A stretch of DNA of 30,654 bases, taken from IMG/VR virus record IMGVR_UViG_3300015206_000008, positions 1-30,654 of that record; one strand, written 5' to 3'. The stretch comes from a virus. This document shows, piece after piece, positions 5,875 through 12,579 of this stretch. The notes under the pieces were generated by a model. That model saw only the letters and a program-made list of their open reading frames with translations, did not search any database and was not told where the DNA came from. The stretch's first letter is position 1. Each line of letters starts with the position of its first letter. The position numbers were made by a program, and so were the translations under genes.

Positions 5875-6168
5875 ATGGCAAAGCAGAACTGGAAAACTCG
5901 GCTCAAGGCTCAAAACATTGAAGAACTGAAAGCTTTGAAAACCAAATACCCTGACCTCGAGGTGCTCGAATTCAGCCCTCTTCATTTGCGCCTTATTGGT
6001 ACTCGAAGGGTGGATTTCTGGCCTTCGACTGGGAGGGGATGGCTCGTGGGCCCGTGGCGCGGATCGAAGATCATGACCCCTGCGCAGGCCGTTGCCCTCG
6101 CTTTTGATCACTTCTCGGATGCAGCGCATTCAACCCTCAACACAGAATTCAGGGAGATCGTCGGTTGA
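5875..6168 (+). CDS. Hypothetical phage protein, first gene of the rightward operon
   Basis: A 97-residue protein. The middle part, LHLRLIGTRRVDFWPSTGRGW, matches a pattern frequent in small phage proteins ('lDFyPtTGkW') of unknown function. The N-terminus is a basic helix and the C-terminus a helical tail. An AGGT motif upstream could serve as ribosome binding site. The TGA at 6166-6168 overlaps the TTG of the next small gene. As the promoter-proximal gene it may be early expressed; its role is unknown. Confidence 0.7.
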   Translation: MAKQNWKTRLKAQNIEELKALKTKYPDLEVLEFSPLHLRLIGTRRVDFWPSTGRGWLVGPWRGSKIMTPAQAVALAFDHFSDAAHSTLNTEFREIVG

Positions 6169-6329
6169 AGACGTTTACCAAGGTAGAACTCGAGGCTGCG
6201 CTGCGCTTTGTCACTCGGACGCCAGAATTTCGCGACTCCGATATCTACGATGCTCCCCACGACATCGAGGAAACACTGAAAGCCTTTTATTCCGCACCAG
6301 GAGGCGCGCATGGGCCAAGAATTACCTAA
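6165..6329 (+). CDS. Short TTG-initiated hypothetical protein
   Basis: A 54-residue frame that begins with TTG at 6165 overlapping the upstream stop (TTGA). It starts (L/M)KTFTKVELEAALRFV and includes FRDSDIYDAPHDIEETL, an acidic helical protein with normal codon use. It overlaps the next gene by 20 bp; that gene's ribosome binding site AGGAGG lies inside this frame. Without it there would be a 141-bp gap in an otherwise gapless operon. No family recognised. Confidence 0.55.
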   Translation: MKTFTKVELEAALRFVTRTPEFRDSDIYDAPHDIEETLKAFYSAPGGAHGPRIT

Positions 6330-6528
6330 AACAACCGAAGAGCCAGCCACCGAGGAGTACACCATCGAGCAGATCGTCCCGACGACGCAGGAGCTATTTC
6401 TGCTCGTAAACCAATTGAGCGACAAGTTAGTGAGGTGCTGGCCCGGATCCGTTCATGAGGATCTGTGCCGCGATGCGCTCGCCGCCTTGACCGATGAGCT
6501 GCTGCGCAGGAGAAAAGCCCGTGGGTGA
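6310..6528 (+). CDS. Hypothetical small acidic protein
   Basis: A 72-residue protein with a strong AGGAGG ribosome binding site 5 bp before the ATG at 6310. The N-terminal 25 residues are Glu/Thr-rich (KTTEEPATEEYTIEQ) and the rest forms a predicted helix pair ending in RRRKARG. No recognised domain. It overlaps the Gp37/Gp68-family gene by 8 bp, so co-translation is likely. Confidence 0.6.
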   Translation: MGQELPKTTEEPATEEYTIEQIVPTTQELFLLVNQLSDKLVRCWPGSVHEDLCRDALAALTDELLRRRKARG

Positions 6529-7408
6529 GACAACCATCGAATGGACCGACTACTCGTTCAACTCGCACCACGGCTGCACAAAAGTGAGCCCCGCCTGCAA
6601 TAACTGCTATGCCGAGACTTGGTCAAATCGCACCGGCCATCCCGATCTTTGGGGCGTGAACGCCGGCCGGCGCCTATTCGGTGAGAAGCATTGGTTCGAA
6701 CCCATCAAGTGGGACCTGAAGGCCATGGAGAACGATCCGGGCGCTCCACGGCCGCGCGTCTTTTGCAACTCGATGTCGGACGTCTTCGACAACCATGAGG
6801 GCGTCACCGCGGCGCGCGAACGGCTCTGGCGCCTGATCAAGGCGACGCAAAGCCTCGACTGGCTGATCTTGACCAAACGCATCGGCAACGCGGGCTCCAT
6901 GCTGCCGGCGGACTGGGGCGAGGGGTATCCGAACGTCTGGCTGGGCATCTCGGTGTGCAACCAGGTGGAAGCCGATCGGGATATCCCGAAGCTGCTCGGG
7001 ACGGCTGCGGCGGTGCGTTTCCTGTCGTGCGAGCCGCTGTTGGGGCGCATCGACCTGTACGCTTTCCAGAAAGGTGTCTGCACGGGCTGCGCGGGGGCGG
7101 GTGAAGTCGTGGCGATGGGCGCCACTACAACGTTTCCTGAGGACGATGACGGCCTCGAGCGCTGCTATGAATGCAATGGCACAGGCCTGTGCGAGGACAA
7201 TCCGGGCCTCTCCTGGGTGATCGCGGGCGGGGAGTCCGGCGCCAACGCGCGCCACATGGATCCTTTCTGGGCCGAAAACTTACGCTGCGAGTGCGCGAAC
7301 CAGGAGATACCGTTCTTCATGAAGCAGTTAAGTCAGGCGGACAGCCGGGACTTTAAAAACTTCGAGACTTTCGGGTCGTTACAGGTGCGCCAATGGCCGA
7401 AACTCTAA
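6521..7408 (+). CDS. Phage Gp37/Gp68 family protein (DUF5131) with an inserted zinc finger
   Basis: A 295-residue protein from the GTG at 6521, which has an AGGAG site 8 bp upstream. It opens VGETTIEWTDYSFN and has CTKVSPACNNCYAE at 19-32 (CX6CX2C). VFCNSMSDVF, DWLILTKR, NVWLGISV, RFLSCEPLLG and WVIAGGESG follow in the order of the Gp37/Gp68 family, whose three N-terminal cysteines recall radical-SAM cluster sites. The reaction of the family is not established to my knowledge. Between residues 187 and 221 it carries CTGCAGAG and CYECNGTG, a DnaJ-like zinc finger inserted between the CEPLLG and GGESG motifs. An earlier start at 6494 is rejected because it lacks a ribosome site and the family begins near VGETTIEW. 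Confidence 0.88.
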   Translation: MGETTIEWTDYSFNSHHGCTKVSPACNNCYAETWSNRTGHPDLWGVNAGRRLFGEKHWFEPIKWDLKAMENDPGAPRPRVFCNSMSDVFDNHEGVTAARERLWRLIKATQSLDWLILTKRIGNAGSMLPADWGEGYPNVWLGISVCNQVEADRDIPKLLGTAAAVRFLSCEPLLGRIDLYAFQKGVCTGCAGAGEVVAMGATTTFPEDDDGLERCYECNGTGLCEDNPGLSWVIAGGESGANARHMDPFWAENLRCECANQEIPFFMKQLSQADSRDFKNFETFGSLQVRQWPKL

Positions 7409-7761
7409 ACGAGACCCTCGCCAAGCGCGCGAGCGCCGAGGATGAGACCGCGGCGGCTCGCCTGGCCCAAGCGCACGCGCGGATCCGCAAGAACTTCCCC
7501 AACGAGCGCAGCCCGTTGCAGTGGCGGCGCGACTCAGCGAACCGGCTGATCTCCCATTGCGGCAAGTTCTCCATCGAAAAGTCCGGCTCCGGCGATGGCG
7601 TGCGCTATACGGCGAAGCTGCTGCCGAACGCTGTCATCGGCCTGCGCCGCTACACCCTCGAGGAGGCGAAGCAGGACTGCGACAGCCACGCATCCCCGCT
7701 GCCCTTGGAGCCACCGATCACTGAAGCTGTTGAACGAGAACCGGGGAGCGACGATGAATGA
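7393..7761 (+). CDS. Hypothetical phage protein
   Basis: A 122-residue protein with a helical Ala/Glu-rich N-terminus (MAETLNETLAKRASAEDE) and a beta-rich middle (LISHCGKFSIEKSG, then GVRYTAKLLPNAVIG), a pattern common in small phage proteins that seem to carry one compact domain. The last residues are acidic. It overlaps the gene before by 16 bp and the gene after by 8 bp. Function unknown. Confidence 0.65.
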   Translation: MAETLNETLAKRASAEDETAAARLAQAHARIRKNFPNERSPLQWRRDSANRLISHCGKFSIEKSGSGDGVRYTAKLLPNAVIGLRRYTLEEAKQDCDSHASPLPLEPPITEAVEREPGSDDE

Positions 7762-8251
7762 GCCCATGACGACGGCGATGGCGCTGCGCTGGCTGCGCAA
7801 TGGCTACGATGGCATGGGTGGGGAAGGCCCGGAATACGAAGCGATCGCGGATCACTTCGAGAAGCTCGTGCAGGCGCACCGGGACATGGCCATTGCCCAG
7901 GCGAAGGCGGAAGCGCGCCTGCTCACGGAGATTGCCGCACTGCACTGGCGTGTGCGGGAGTTGGAACTTGAAGCCGAGCTTGAGTCGGTCCTGGAGCATG
8001 GCACATGGGCTGAGCGCGACCCCGCAGAGAACGCGCTCGCCGCGCACCGCAATGTGCCGCCCGCCCCCATCCCCGAGCCGAGCAACTGGGCGCAGGATGC
8101 CGCGCGCTACCGCTACCTGCGCGCCAGCCCGCACTTCAACAGTGACATGGGGCGCCTGCGGTGGTACCTGCCAATGATGTGGCGCGAGAAGCAGACCCTG
8201 GCCGAGCGCCTAGACGAATCGGTCGATGAGGCCATGAAGGAGCCACGATGA
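7754..8251 (+). CDS. Hypothetical phage protein, coiled-coil region
   Basis: A 165-residue protein from the ATG at 7754. Residues about 25-85 form a long charged helix (EKLVQAHRDMAIAQAKAEAR, then VRELELEAELESV) likely to be a coiled coil. The second half has WAQDAARYRYLR and an aromatic WYLPMMW. The phrase 'DAARYRYLR' is frequent in small phage proteins of unknown function. The start is set by overlap with the gene before; the frame is open further upstream but those residues reread it. ATGA overlap with the next gene. Confidence 0.65.
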   Translation: MNEPMTTAMALRWLRNGYDGMGGEGPEYEAIADHFEKLVQAHRDMAIAQAKAEARLLTEIAALHWRVRELELEAELESVLEHGTWAERDPAENALAAHRNVPPAPIPEPSNWAQDAARYRYLRASPHFNSDMGRLRWYLPMMWREKQTLAERLDESVDEAMKEPR

Positions 8252-8529
8252 GCGAACCCACCATGAACATCACGTTTCAGGAGGCGGCGGACATCGTGCA
8301 GTGGATGGAAGTCGCCTGGGACGAGGGACAAGGACCTGATACCTGGGTGTTCGCGGAGCGCCTGGTTGCGGCCTTTCCCACCCTTGAGGTCCGCTCGTGG
8401 CTGCGCAAGCCCGAGCAGGAAGAACCGCCGCCAGCCCCGGAGCCGCCCTGTACCTGCGGCAGTGAGCGCCACGGGCGGTACGTCGCTACGTGCATCCAAT
8501 TCGAGTTCCCCGGAGAAGCACAAAAATGA
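8248..8529 (+). CDS. Hypothetical phage protein
   Basis: A 93-residue protein. The N-terminal 55 residues look like one small helical domain (ITFQEAADIVQWMEVAW, then ERLVAAFPTLEV). A Pro/Glu linker (EEPPPAPEPP) leads to a CTCGSERHGRYVATC end that could hold a metal. The ATGA overlaps on both sides tie it into the operon. No family recognised. Confidence 0.6.
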   Translation: MSEPTMNITFQEAADIVQWMEVAWDEGQGPDTWVFAERLVAAFPTLEVRSWLRKPEQEEPPPAPEPPCTCGSERHGRYVATCIQFEFPGEAQK

Positions 8530-8870
8530 GCACCCGCAAGTACGTCCTCGACGGGCACACGCCTAAGCAGGAATTGGACCTGATCACCTGGGCGAAGTGG
8601 TATGAGACATCCAATCTCGCGCGCACCGTGGCGTATACCCCGAAGTCGCCGCCCGGCGGCAACATCAGTGGGAACGTCCTGACCATGTTCTTGAGCATTG
8701 AGCCCTTAGGACCGCCGCGGGATCCGCCGCGCCTGTTCGAGACGTACGTGATGGATGGCCCGTGGAACCACTGGACCCAGCGTGTCACGACGTGGGAGGA
8801 AGCCGAGGCGCTGCATGCCAAGGTGCTCGCCGCCCTTAAGGCCGGGCTACCGGAAGGGCAGTTCGTATGA
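8526..8870 (+). CDS. Hypothetical phage protein
   Basis: A 114-residue protein from the ATG at 8526, which overlaps the upstream stop in an ATGA. It reads as a compact alpha/beta protein (LITWAKWYETSNLARTVAYT, then VLTMFLSIEPLG, then LFETYVMDGPW), ending in a helix (EEAEALHAKVLAALKAG). The repeated theme 'YETxVF/VM' plus 'tweEAxxxH' occurs in many small phage proteins of unknown role. Next gene overlaps by 4 bp. Confidence 0.65.
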   Translation: MSTRKYVLDGHTPKQELDLITWAKWYETSNLARTVAYTPKSPPGGNISGNVLTMFLSIEPLGPPRDPPRLFETYVMDGPWNHWTQRVTTWEEAEALHAKVLAALKAGLPEGQFV

Positions 8871-9451
8871 AGATCATGGTGTACGACGCGGAGATCAAGA
8901 ACGCCATTCCGGAAAAGGGCGTCGCCCCGCTCGAGGGGATTCGCTATTGCAAGGGCTGGGGAGACTACGAGGGCATGGGCGTCTCGGTCGTCTGTGCCTA
9001 CGTTTTCGGCGGTAGCGGGTACCGGGTATTCCTCGAAGACAACATGCACGAGTTCAAGGCACTCGCAGAACACCCCGAAATGCTATGTGTGGGCTTCAAC
9101 AACCGCGCCTTTGACGACTCTTTGGTGAGGCTGGGCCTTGGCATCAACATCGAGGAGCACCGCTCCTGGGACCTCCTACGCGCCGTGAGGGTGGCCCGGG
9201 GGCAGGATGCTGGGTACATCGCGGGCGGCCCAAACTTGGATTCGTTGTGCAAAGCCAACTTTCTGCCCGGCAAGCGCGGCAGCGGCGCCTTCGCGCCGAT
9301 CTTGTGGCAGCAGGGCAAGACCGGGCAGGTCATCGACTATTGCTTAAACGACACCATCCAATTGAAGAAGTTGATCGAACTCGTGCAGGACGGGCGCTTA
9401 CGCGATCACGAGTCTGGCCGGATCCTGCCCGTGCAAGTACCGCCCGTATGA
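8867..9451 (+). CDS. DEDDy-type 3'-5' exonuclease-like protein
   Basis: A 194-residue protein with the acidic residues of the DnaQ/RNase-H exonuclease fold in order: D7 and E9 (VYDAEIKN), D83/D84 (GFNNRAFDDSLV), and Y158xxxD162 (DYCLNDTIQL), the YxxxD form of the DEDDy class. Such enzymes remove nucleotides from 3' ends for proofreading, repair or RNA trimming. It has no polymerase domain, so it is free-standing and may work with a polymerase coded elsewhere. The 4-bp overlaps at both ends place it in the rightward operon. The fold call is motif-based. Confidence 0.75.
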   Translation: MKIMVYDAEIKNAIPEKGVAPLEGIRYCKGWGDYEGMGVSVVCAYVFGGSGYRVFLEDNMHEFKALAEHPEMLCVGFNNRAFDDSLVRLGLGINIEEHRSWDLLRAVRVARGQDAGYIAGGPNLDSLCKANFLPGKRGSGAFAPILWQQGKTGQVIDYCLNDTIQLKKLIELVQDGRLRDHESGRILPVQVPPV

Positions 9452-9576
9452 GTAGCGATCAAATGCTGCGCTGGTTGGTGCGTCGGCGGCTGCGCCGCGT
9501 GCGCGCGTGCGTGCGGGTCATGCAGGCCAAGGCGGCCTTCCGGGCCTTCGCGGCGTCATACCTGGACCGTCGGTGA
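9448..9576 (+). CDS. 42-residue arginine-rich protein
   Basis: A short frame opening MSSDQMLRWLVRRRLRR, with an Arg/Ala-rich amphipathic helix throughout. The ATG overlaps the exonuclease stop in an ATGA and its TGA overlaps the GTG of the next gene, so it is probably translated. The strong positive charge would suit nucleic-acid or membrane contact. No known family. Confidence 0.5.
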   Translation: MSSDQMLRWLVRRRLRRVRACVRVMQAKAAFRAFAASYLDRR

Positions 9577-9767
9577 CCTTCTTCAAGATGCCCGATGGAT
9601 CGACGGTGCACGTGCGCATGTCGCCGGAGCGCGCCCGGCGCTGCAAGGTCTGCAACCGCAAGACGAATCCTCGCTGGCTGCGTGAATGCGATTTCGTGCT
9701 GCCGAATGGCAAGACCTGCGGACCTCTTGATGTGCTGGCAATGCGCGGAGTCGATCGGCCCCAATAA
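9573..9767 (+). CDS. Cys-rich phage protein, 5' part of an apparently frameshifted gene
   Basis: GTG-initiated frame (GTGA overlap with the gene before) of 64 residues. It opens VTFFKMPDGSTVHVRMS and has CKVCNRK followed by CDFVLPNGKTC. In a common phage zinc-finger family this is followed by a 'CDxxLCxxCA...DLCPxH' second half. Here the last 17 residues (after GKTC) do not fit, but the +1 frame supplies exactly that second half (see 9730-9864). The gene is therefore either broken by one extra base near 9718-9722 or read through a +1 shift. Confidence 0.6.
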   Translation: MTFFKMPDGSTVHVRMSPERARRCKVCNRKTNPRWLRECDFVLPNGKTCGPLDVLAMRGVDRPQ

Positions 9768-9864
9768 GGATTTGTGCCCGGTGCACAGCAAGACAGTCAA
9801 AATCGATTCCGCGAGGAACCAGCTGGACGAGGCGATCGCTACCGCGAGGAAGGGGGGACGATGA
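9730..9864 (+). CDS. 3' part of the frameshifted Cys-rich protein
   Basis: The 44-residue frame starting at an ATG at 9730 opens MCWQCAESIGPNKDLCPVH and ends in a helix (ARNQLDEAIATARKGGR). The motif CxxCAxxxG...DLCPxH is the second half of the family to which the preceding frame belongs. It could be made as a separate peptide from its own ATG, though I see no ribosome binding site, or as the C-terminus of a shifted product. It overlaps the preceding frame by 38 bp and the following gene by 4 bp (ATGA). Confidence 0.55.
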   Translation: MCWQCAESIGPNKDLCPVHSKTVKIDSARNQLDEAIATARKGGR

Positions 9865-10073
9865 TCAAGGCCAAACTCTCCAACGACGACGTCATCATCC
9901 TGGGGCTCTCGAAAGAGAACGTCACCCGGCTTACGGCTGGCAGCCCGATAAAGTTCGATGCCCGGCCCTTGGGATTCCCGGGCACCATCTTCATCGTCTA
10001 TGGGGAGACGGAACTCGCGATACTGCACGAACTGCAACAAGCCGAGGGGCAAACCGAGGAGACGAGACAATGA
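9861..10073 (+). CDS. Hypothetical phage protein
   Basis: A 70-residue protein, MIKAKLSNDDVIILGLS then NVTRLTAGSPIKFDARPLG then TIFIVYGETELAILHEL. The layout (beta strands, 'GLSxxNVxrLxxGxPI', then 'I.I.yGeTe..i...L') is one seen in small phage proteins; function unknown. The ATG overlaps the previous stop in an ATGA and the stop overlaps the next gene the same way. A GGGG-rich Shine-Dalgarno-like tract precedes the start. Confidence 0.7.
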   Translation: MIKAKLSNDDVIILGLSKENVTRLTAGSPIKFDARPLGFPGTIFIVYGETELAILHELQQAEGQTEETRQ

Positions 10074-10558
10074 CCCAGGACTACATCCCGGACGTGCGCC
10101 TCCTCGAGTCCTGCCCCAATTGCGCCTCCGGGCGCATCGCCTGCGTGGTGGGCCAGGATTTCGACTTTTGCATGGTCTGTCATCGCATCTGGGAGCGCCT
10201 TGGCGCCAACGAGGCCTACACCATCGACGGGGAGCAGATGGCCTTTAAGCGGCCATGCGATAACTGCGCGTTTCGCGGCAACTCGCCCGAGCGCCAGGAC
10301 GCCGAGGCCTGGAAGCACCTGCAGGCGATGCTGGCCGGCGGCGGGGAGTTCTACTGCCACAAGGGCGTGCCGCTCAAAGTCGATGTCGCGGCGATTGCGG
10401 CGGGCAGGAAGCCGGACATGGGCTTCGACTTCCCGCGCAAAGAATGCACCGTGGACGTCGCGGGAGAGGCCAAACCGTACCTACACTACGACAAGGAGCG
10501 CATGCGACTGTGCCGTGGTTTCTTAAACGCGCACATCGCGCCACTACTACGAAGATAA
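10070..10558 (+). CDS. Zinc-binding phage protein, unknown function
   Basis: A 162-residue protein with CPNCASG near residue 15, CMVCHRIW near 34, CDNCAFRGNSPER near 63, FYCHKGVP near 95, and later Cys residues. At least two zinc sites are likely. The segment CDNCAFRGNS followed by W.hL......G..FYCHkGvP recurs in small phage proteins of unknown role. It begins with an ATGA overlap and is followed by the next gene after 3 bp. Confidence 0.7.
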   Translation: MTQDYIPDVRLLESCPNCASGRIACVVGQDFDFCMVCHRIWERLGANEAYTIDGEQMAFKRPCDNCAFRGNSPERQDAEAWKHLQAMLAGGGEFYCHKGVPLKVDVAAIAAGRKPDMGFDFPRKECTVDVAGEAKPYLHYDKERMRLCRGFLNAHIAPLLRR

Positions 10559-10561
10559 GAA

Positions 10562-11248
10562 ATGCAAAAACTCTCCATCACCAAACGCGGCGGCGCCATG
10601 ATCGGCGGCAGCATCGTCAATCGCACCCAGATGCACGGCAAGAAGGAGAAAGTCCCGGCCATTTCGCTGCCCATTGGCGGCATCGTGCTCACACCCGAGG
10701 AGTTCTGCCTGCTGATGCGCGATCCGCACGCCTACGAGGCGTTCTTCACCGACGAGCGCTCGGCGGTCATGGAGCCGCGCTTCCCCGGTATGACCGAGAT
10801 CCCCATCGATGATGAGTTCGTCGGCGCCAAAGTGACCATCGCGCCGCAGGACACCGACGAGCCGCTGGTGCTCAAGCCCGCCAAGGTGGGCAGCATCGTC
10901 ATCACGCCGATCGGTGCCCAGCCGATCATGCGCTGCATGGTCTCCGGTGCGCCGGACATCCACCTGCAAACGCTCACCTTGCTCAACAAGAAATGCACCA
11001 TCTCGATTTTGAACGGTGCGCTGGCCGATCGCAGCGACAAGCAGAAGGACCTGCCGCTTGAGGGCGGTGGGCCGCAGGTGAGCGTCGAGCCCGGCGGCGA
11101 GGTCAAGAACGAGACGCTGGCCGATTTGCAACGCGAAGAGGACGAAGCCACCCGCCTGGCGCAGGGCGGGGAAGAGACGGAGTCGAACATCGGCCGGCAG
11201 ATCCGGCGCAGCGCGGCTAAGACCAAGCGCGCGAGCAAAAAGAAATGA
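10562..11248 (+). CDS. Hypothetical phage protein with basic C-terminal tail
   Basis: A 228-residue protein, one of the longest in this operon. Residues 1-165 look like a beta-rich domain (KVPAISLPIGGIVLTPEEFC, then PLVLKPAKVGSIVITPIG). The last 60 residues are charged and disordered, ending KRASKKK. No motif lets me name it; a nucleic-acid-associated protein made in quantity is possible. It overlaps the next gene by 4 bp (ATGA). Confidence 0.65.
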   Translation: MQKLSITKRGGAMIGGSIVNRTQMHGKKEKVPAISLPIGGIVLTPEEFCLLMRDPHAYEAFFTDERSAVMEPRFPGMTEIPIDDEFVGAKVTIAPQDTDEPLVLKPAKVGSIVITPIGAQPIMRCMVSGAPDIHLQTLTLLNKKCTISILNGALADRSDKQKDLPLEGGGPQVSVEPGGEVKNETLADLQREEDEATRLAQGGEETESNIGRQIRRSAAKTKRASKKK

Positions 11249-11472
11249 TCTGCCCGGAGGCGATGCCGGACGGAACGCGCGACGGCGATGGCACTTGGTT
11301 TGCCGGCAAATGGTATCCGATGCAGTTCCAATCGCGAGCTCGGGCGCTGATGGTGCCTGACGAAACCGGGAAATACAGCACGGACGCGCGGCCCCGAGGA
11401 CCGGCGGTGCGCGCGGAAGCGCATGCGGAGTTCCTGGAGACGGCCGACGACTCCACGGAAACGAAGCCGTGA
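11245..11472 (+). CDS. Hypothetical small protein
   Basis: A 75-residue protein (start MICPEAMPDGTRDGDGTW) with a short beta-like middle (WFAGKWYPMQFQ) and a polar acidic tail. Overlaps of 4 bp on both sides tie it to the operon. No family recognised. Confidence 0.55.
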   Translation: MICPEAMPDGTRDGDGTWFAGKWYPMQFQSRARALMVPDETGKYSTDARPRGPAVRAEAHAEFLETADDSTETKP

Positions 11473-11654
11473 GCTGGGTTACACCCGAGAAATTTGCGGC
11501 GCAGGTAATTCTGAACGTTTCCGAGTTGTCCGGCTATACCAGCCCCGACGACCAGCCTGAGCTGCTTCAATGCACGGCGGCGGAGCTTGAGACCTGCGTA
11601 ATCAAGGCCTTTGAGCACTTTGATCCCGATGGAGCGGCAAAGCATGGGCGCTGA
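11469..11654 (+). CDS. Hypothetical small protein, GTG start
   Basis: A 61-residue helical protein starting at the GTG at 11469, which overlaps the stop before it (GTGA). It opens (V)SWVTPEKFAAQVILNVSE and ends FEHFDPDGAAKHGR. No family recognised; codon use resembles the rest of the operon. Confidence 0.55.
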   Translation: MSWVTPEKFAAQVILNVSELSGYTSPDDQPELLQCTAAELETCVIKAFEHFDPDGAAKHGR

Positions 11655-11808
11655 TTCTCAAGAACTCGACTTCGACGGCAAAGGGCCCACAGTCTGGTAC
11701 ACGCACGACGTCAAAAAGGCACTGGCTCGCCACGGCCTATCGACTGGCATCCGGCGTCGCGCAGGAACCCGGTGTGAAGACCCAAGCAGCGCGCAATCTG
11801 CTTGTTGA
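11644..11808 (+). CDS. Last gene of the rightward operon, possibly frameshifted
   Basis: A 54-residue frame from the ATG at 11644 (GGAG 9 bp upstream), opening MGADSQELDFDGKGPTVWYT. After about residue 31 the codon choice becomes unlike the operon (RRRAGTRCEDPSSAQSAC). The +1 frame over the same DNA instead gives a helical stretch (YRLASGVAQEPGVKTQAARN, then LLVDALRAWERDQQPA) that runs to a TAA at 11844-11846, just before the terminator. A frameshift, or a second overlapping gene, is suspected. Confidence 0.45.
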   Translation: MGADSQELDFDGKGPTVWYTHDVKKALARHGLSTGIRRRAGTRCEDPSSAQSAC

Positions 11809-11845
11809 TGCCTTGCGGGCCTGGGAGCGGGATCAGCAGCCCGCA

Positions 11846-11875
11846 TAAAAAAGCCGCCCGGGGAGGCGGGCGGCT
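11846..11875 (-). terminator. Rho-independent terminator between convergent operons
   Basis: A GC-rich stem AGCCGCCC / GGGCGGCT (11852-11875) is followed on the minus strand by six T residues, so it terminates the leftward late operon whose last gene ends at 11921. On the plus strand the hairpin is followed by CTTAAG, a poorer tract, yet the same hairpin may also stop the rightward operon ending at about 11808-11846. Confidence 0.85.
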
Positions 11876-11920
11876 CTTAAGAGGCGATTGCTTAACTACA
11901 ACGAGGGGAGAGTCTACTCC

Positions 11921-12478
11921 CTAGTTGAAGGTCGCCGCCAGTGTGCCCGCGGACGGGGCCGAGGGCTTGCCGCCGACGCCGGTGCCCGGGTTTGTGACGA
12001 CGTTCGAGGCATCGCCTGCGTCCCCCGCCGTGTCCGTCACGAAGAACGTGTAGGCGTCTCCCGCGATGGAATTGGGGTCGGTGAAGGTCGTGTCAGACAG
12101 CTGCAGGCCTGCGCCGGCCGCGGCCTGGTTGACCTGCAAGGAGGTTTGCGGGCCCGGCGTGACGCCATCGGCGCCAAGGCTCGTTTTCTGGAAGGTGATC
12201 GACGCGATATCGGTCGGGGCCAGCGCGGTCTGATCCTTGCGCGTGGTGGGCAGAGTGGCTACGAGTACTGCGTTCATGGAGGCTCCTGAGGGGTGAAAGG
12301 TGACGTCGAGTGTTCCGGGGACGGGCGCTGTCTCTTGGCCGGCGTGGCGGCGAAGGATGGATCGGAGCACATGGTGTACCAGGCGGAGCTCGCGCTCCAA
12401 CCGGATAATCCGCTCCGAGTCCTGAAGTTGGCGGTCCTCCAACATCGTTAATCGGCGTCCGAGCTCGTGTTCGTTCAT
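11921..12478 (-). CDS. Coiled-coil plus Fn3/Ig-like virion-associated protein
   Basis: A 185-residue frame from the ATG at 12478. Residues about 1-45 are a charged helix (LEDRQLQDSERIIRLEREL), likely a coiled coil. From about residue 68 it has a beta-sandwich-like part: AVLVATLPTTRKDQTALAP, then ITFQKTSLG, then AYTFFVTDTAGDAGDASN, typical of Fn3/Ig-like domains of phage surface proteins. A very good ribosome site (AGGAG, 6 bp) precedes an internal ATG at 12277, so the Fn3-like part may also be made alone. It is the last gene of the leftward late operon. A decoration or tail-surface role is inference. Confidence 0.6.
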   Translation of the reverse strand: MNEHELGRRLTMLEDRQLQDSERIIRLERELRLVHHVLRSILRRHAGQETAPVPGTLDVTFHPSGASMNAVLVATLPTTRKDQTALAPTDIASITFQKTSLGADGVTPGPQTSLQVNQAAAGAGLQLSDTTFTDPNSIAGDAYTFFVTDTAGDAGDASNVVTNPGTGVGGKPSAPSAGTLAATFN

Positions 12479-12545
12479 GGCGGGCTGCACTCTACGTGGT
12501 TTACGTTGCAGGTTAAAGGAGCACAGGTCGTGGTCTTTTGCCTAT

Positions 12546-12571
12546 GCCAGTGACTGGCTCCAAGATATACT
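12546..12571 (+). promoter_or_regulatory. Putative promoter with a palindromic operator
   Basis: The hexamer TATACT (12566-12571) is a good -10, with TATGCC as a poor -35 at 17-bp spacing. Between them lies a perfect 13-bp palindrome GCCAGTGACTGGC (12546-12558), well placed for a repressor or activator. The likely transcription start is within a few bases of the ATG at 12580, so the message would be nearly leaderless. Promoter activity is inferred from the hexamer only. Confidence 0.4.
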
Positions 12572-12579
12572 GCAGCGCC

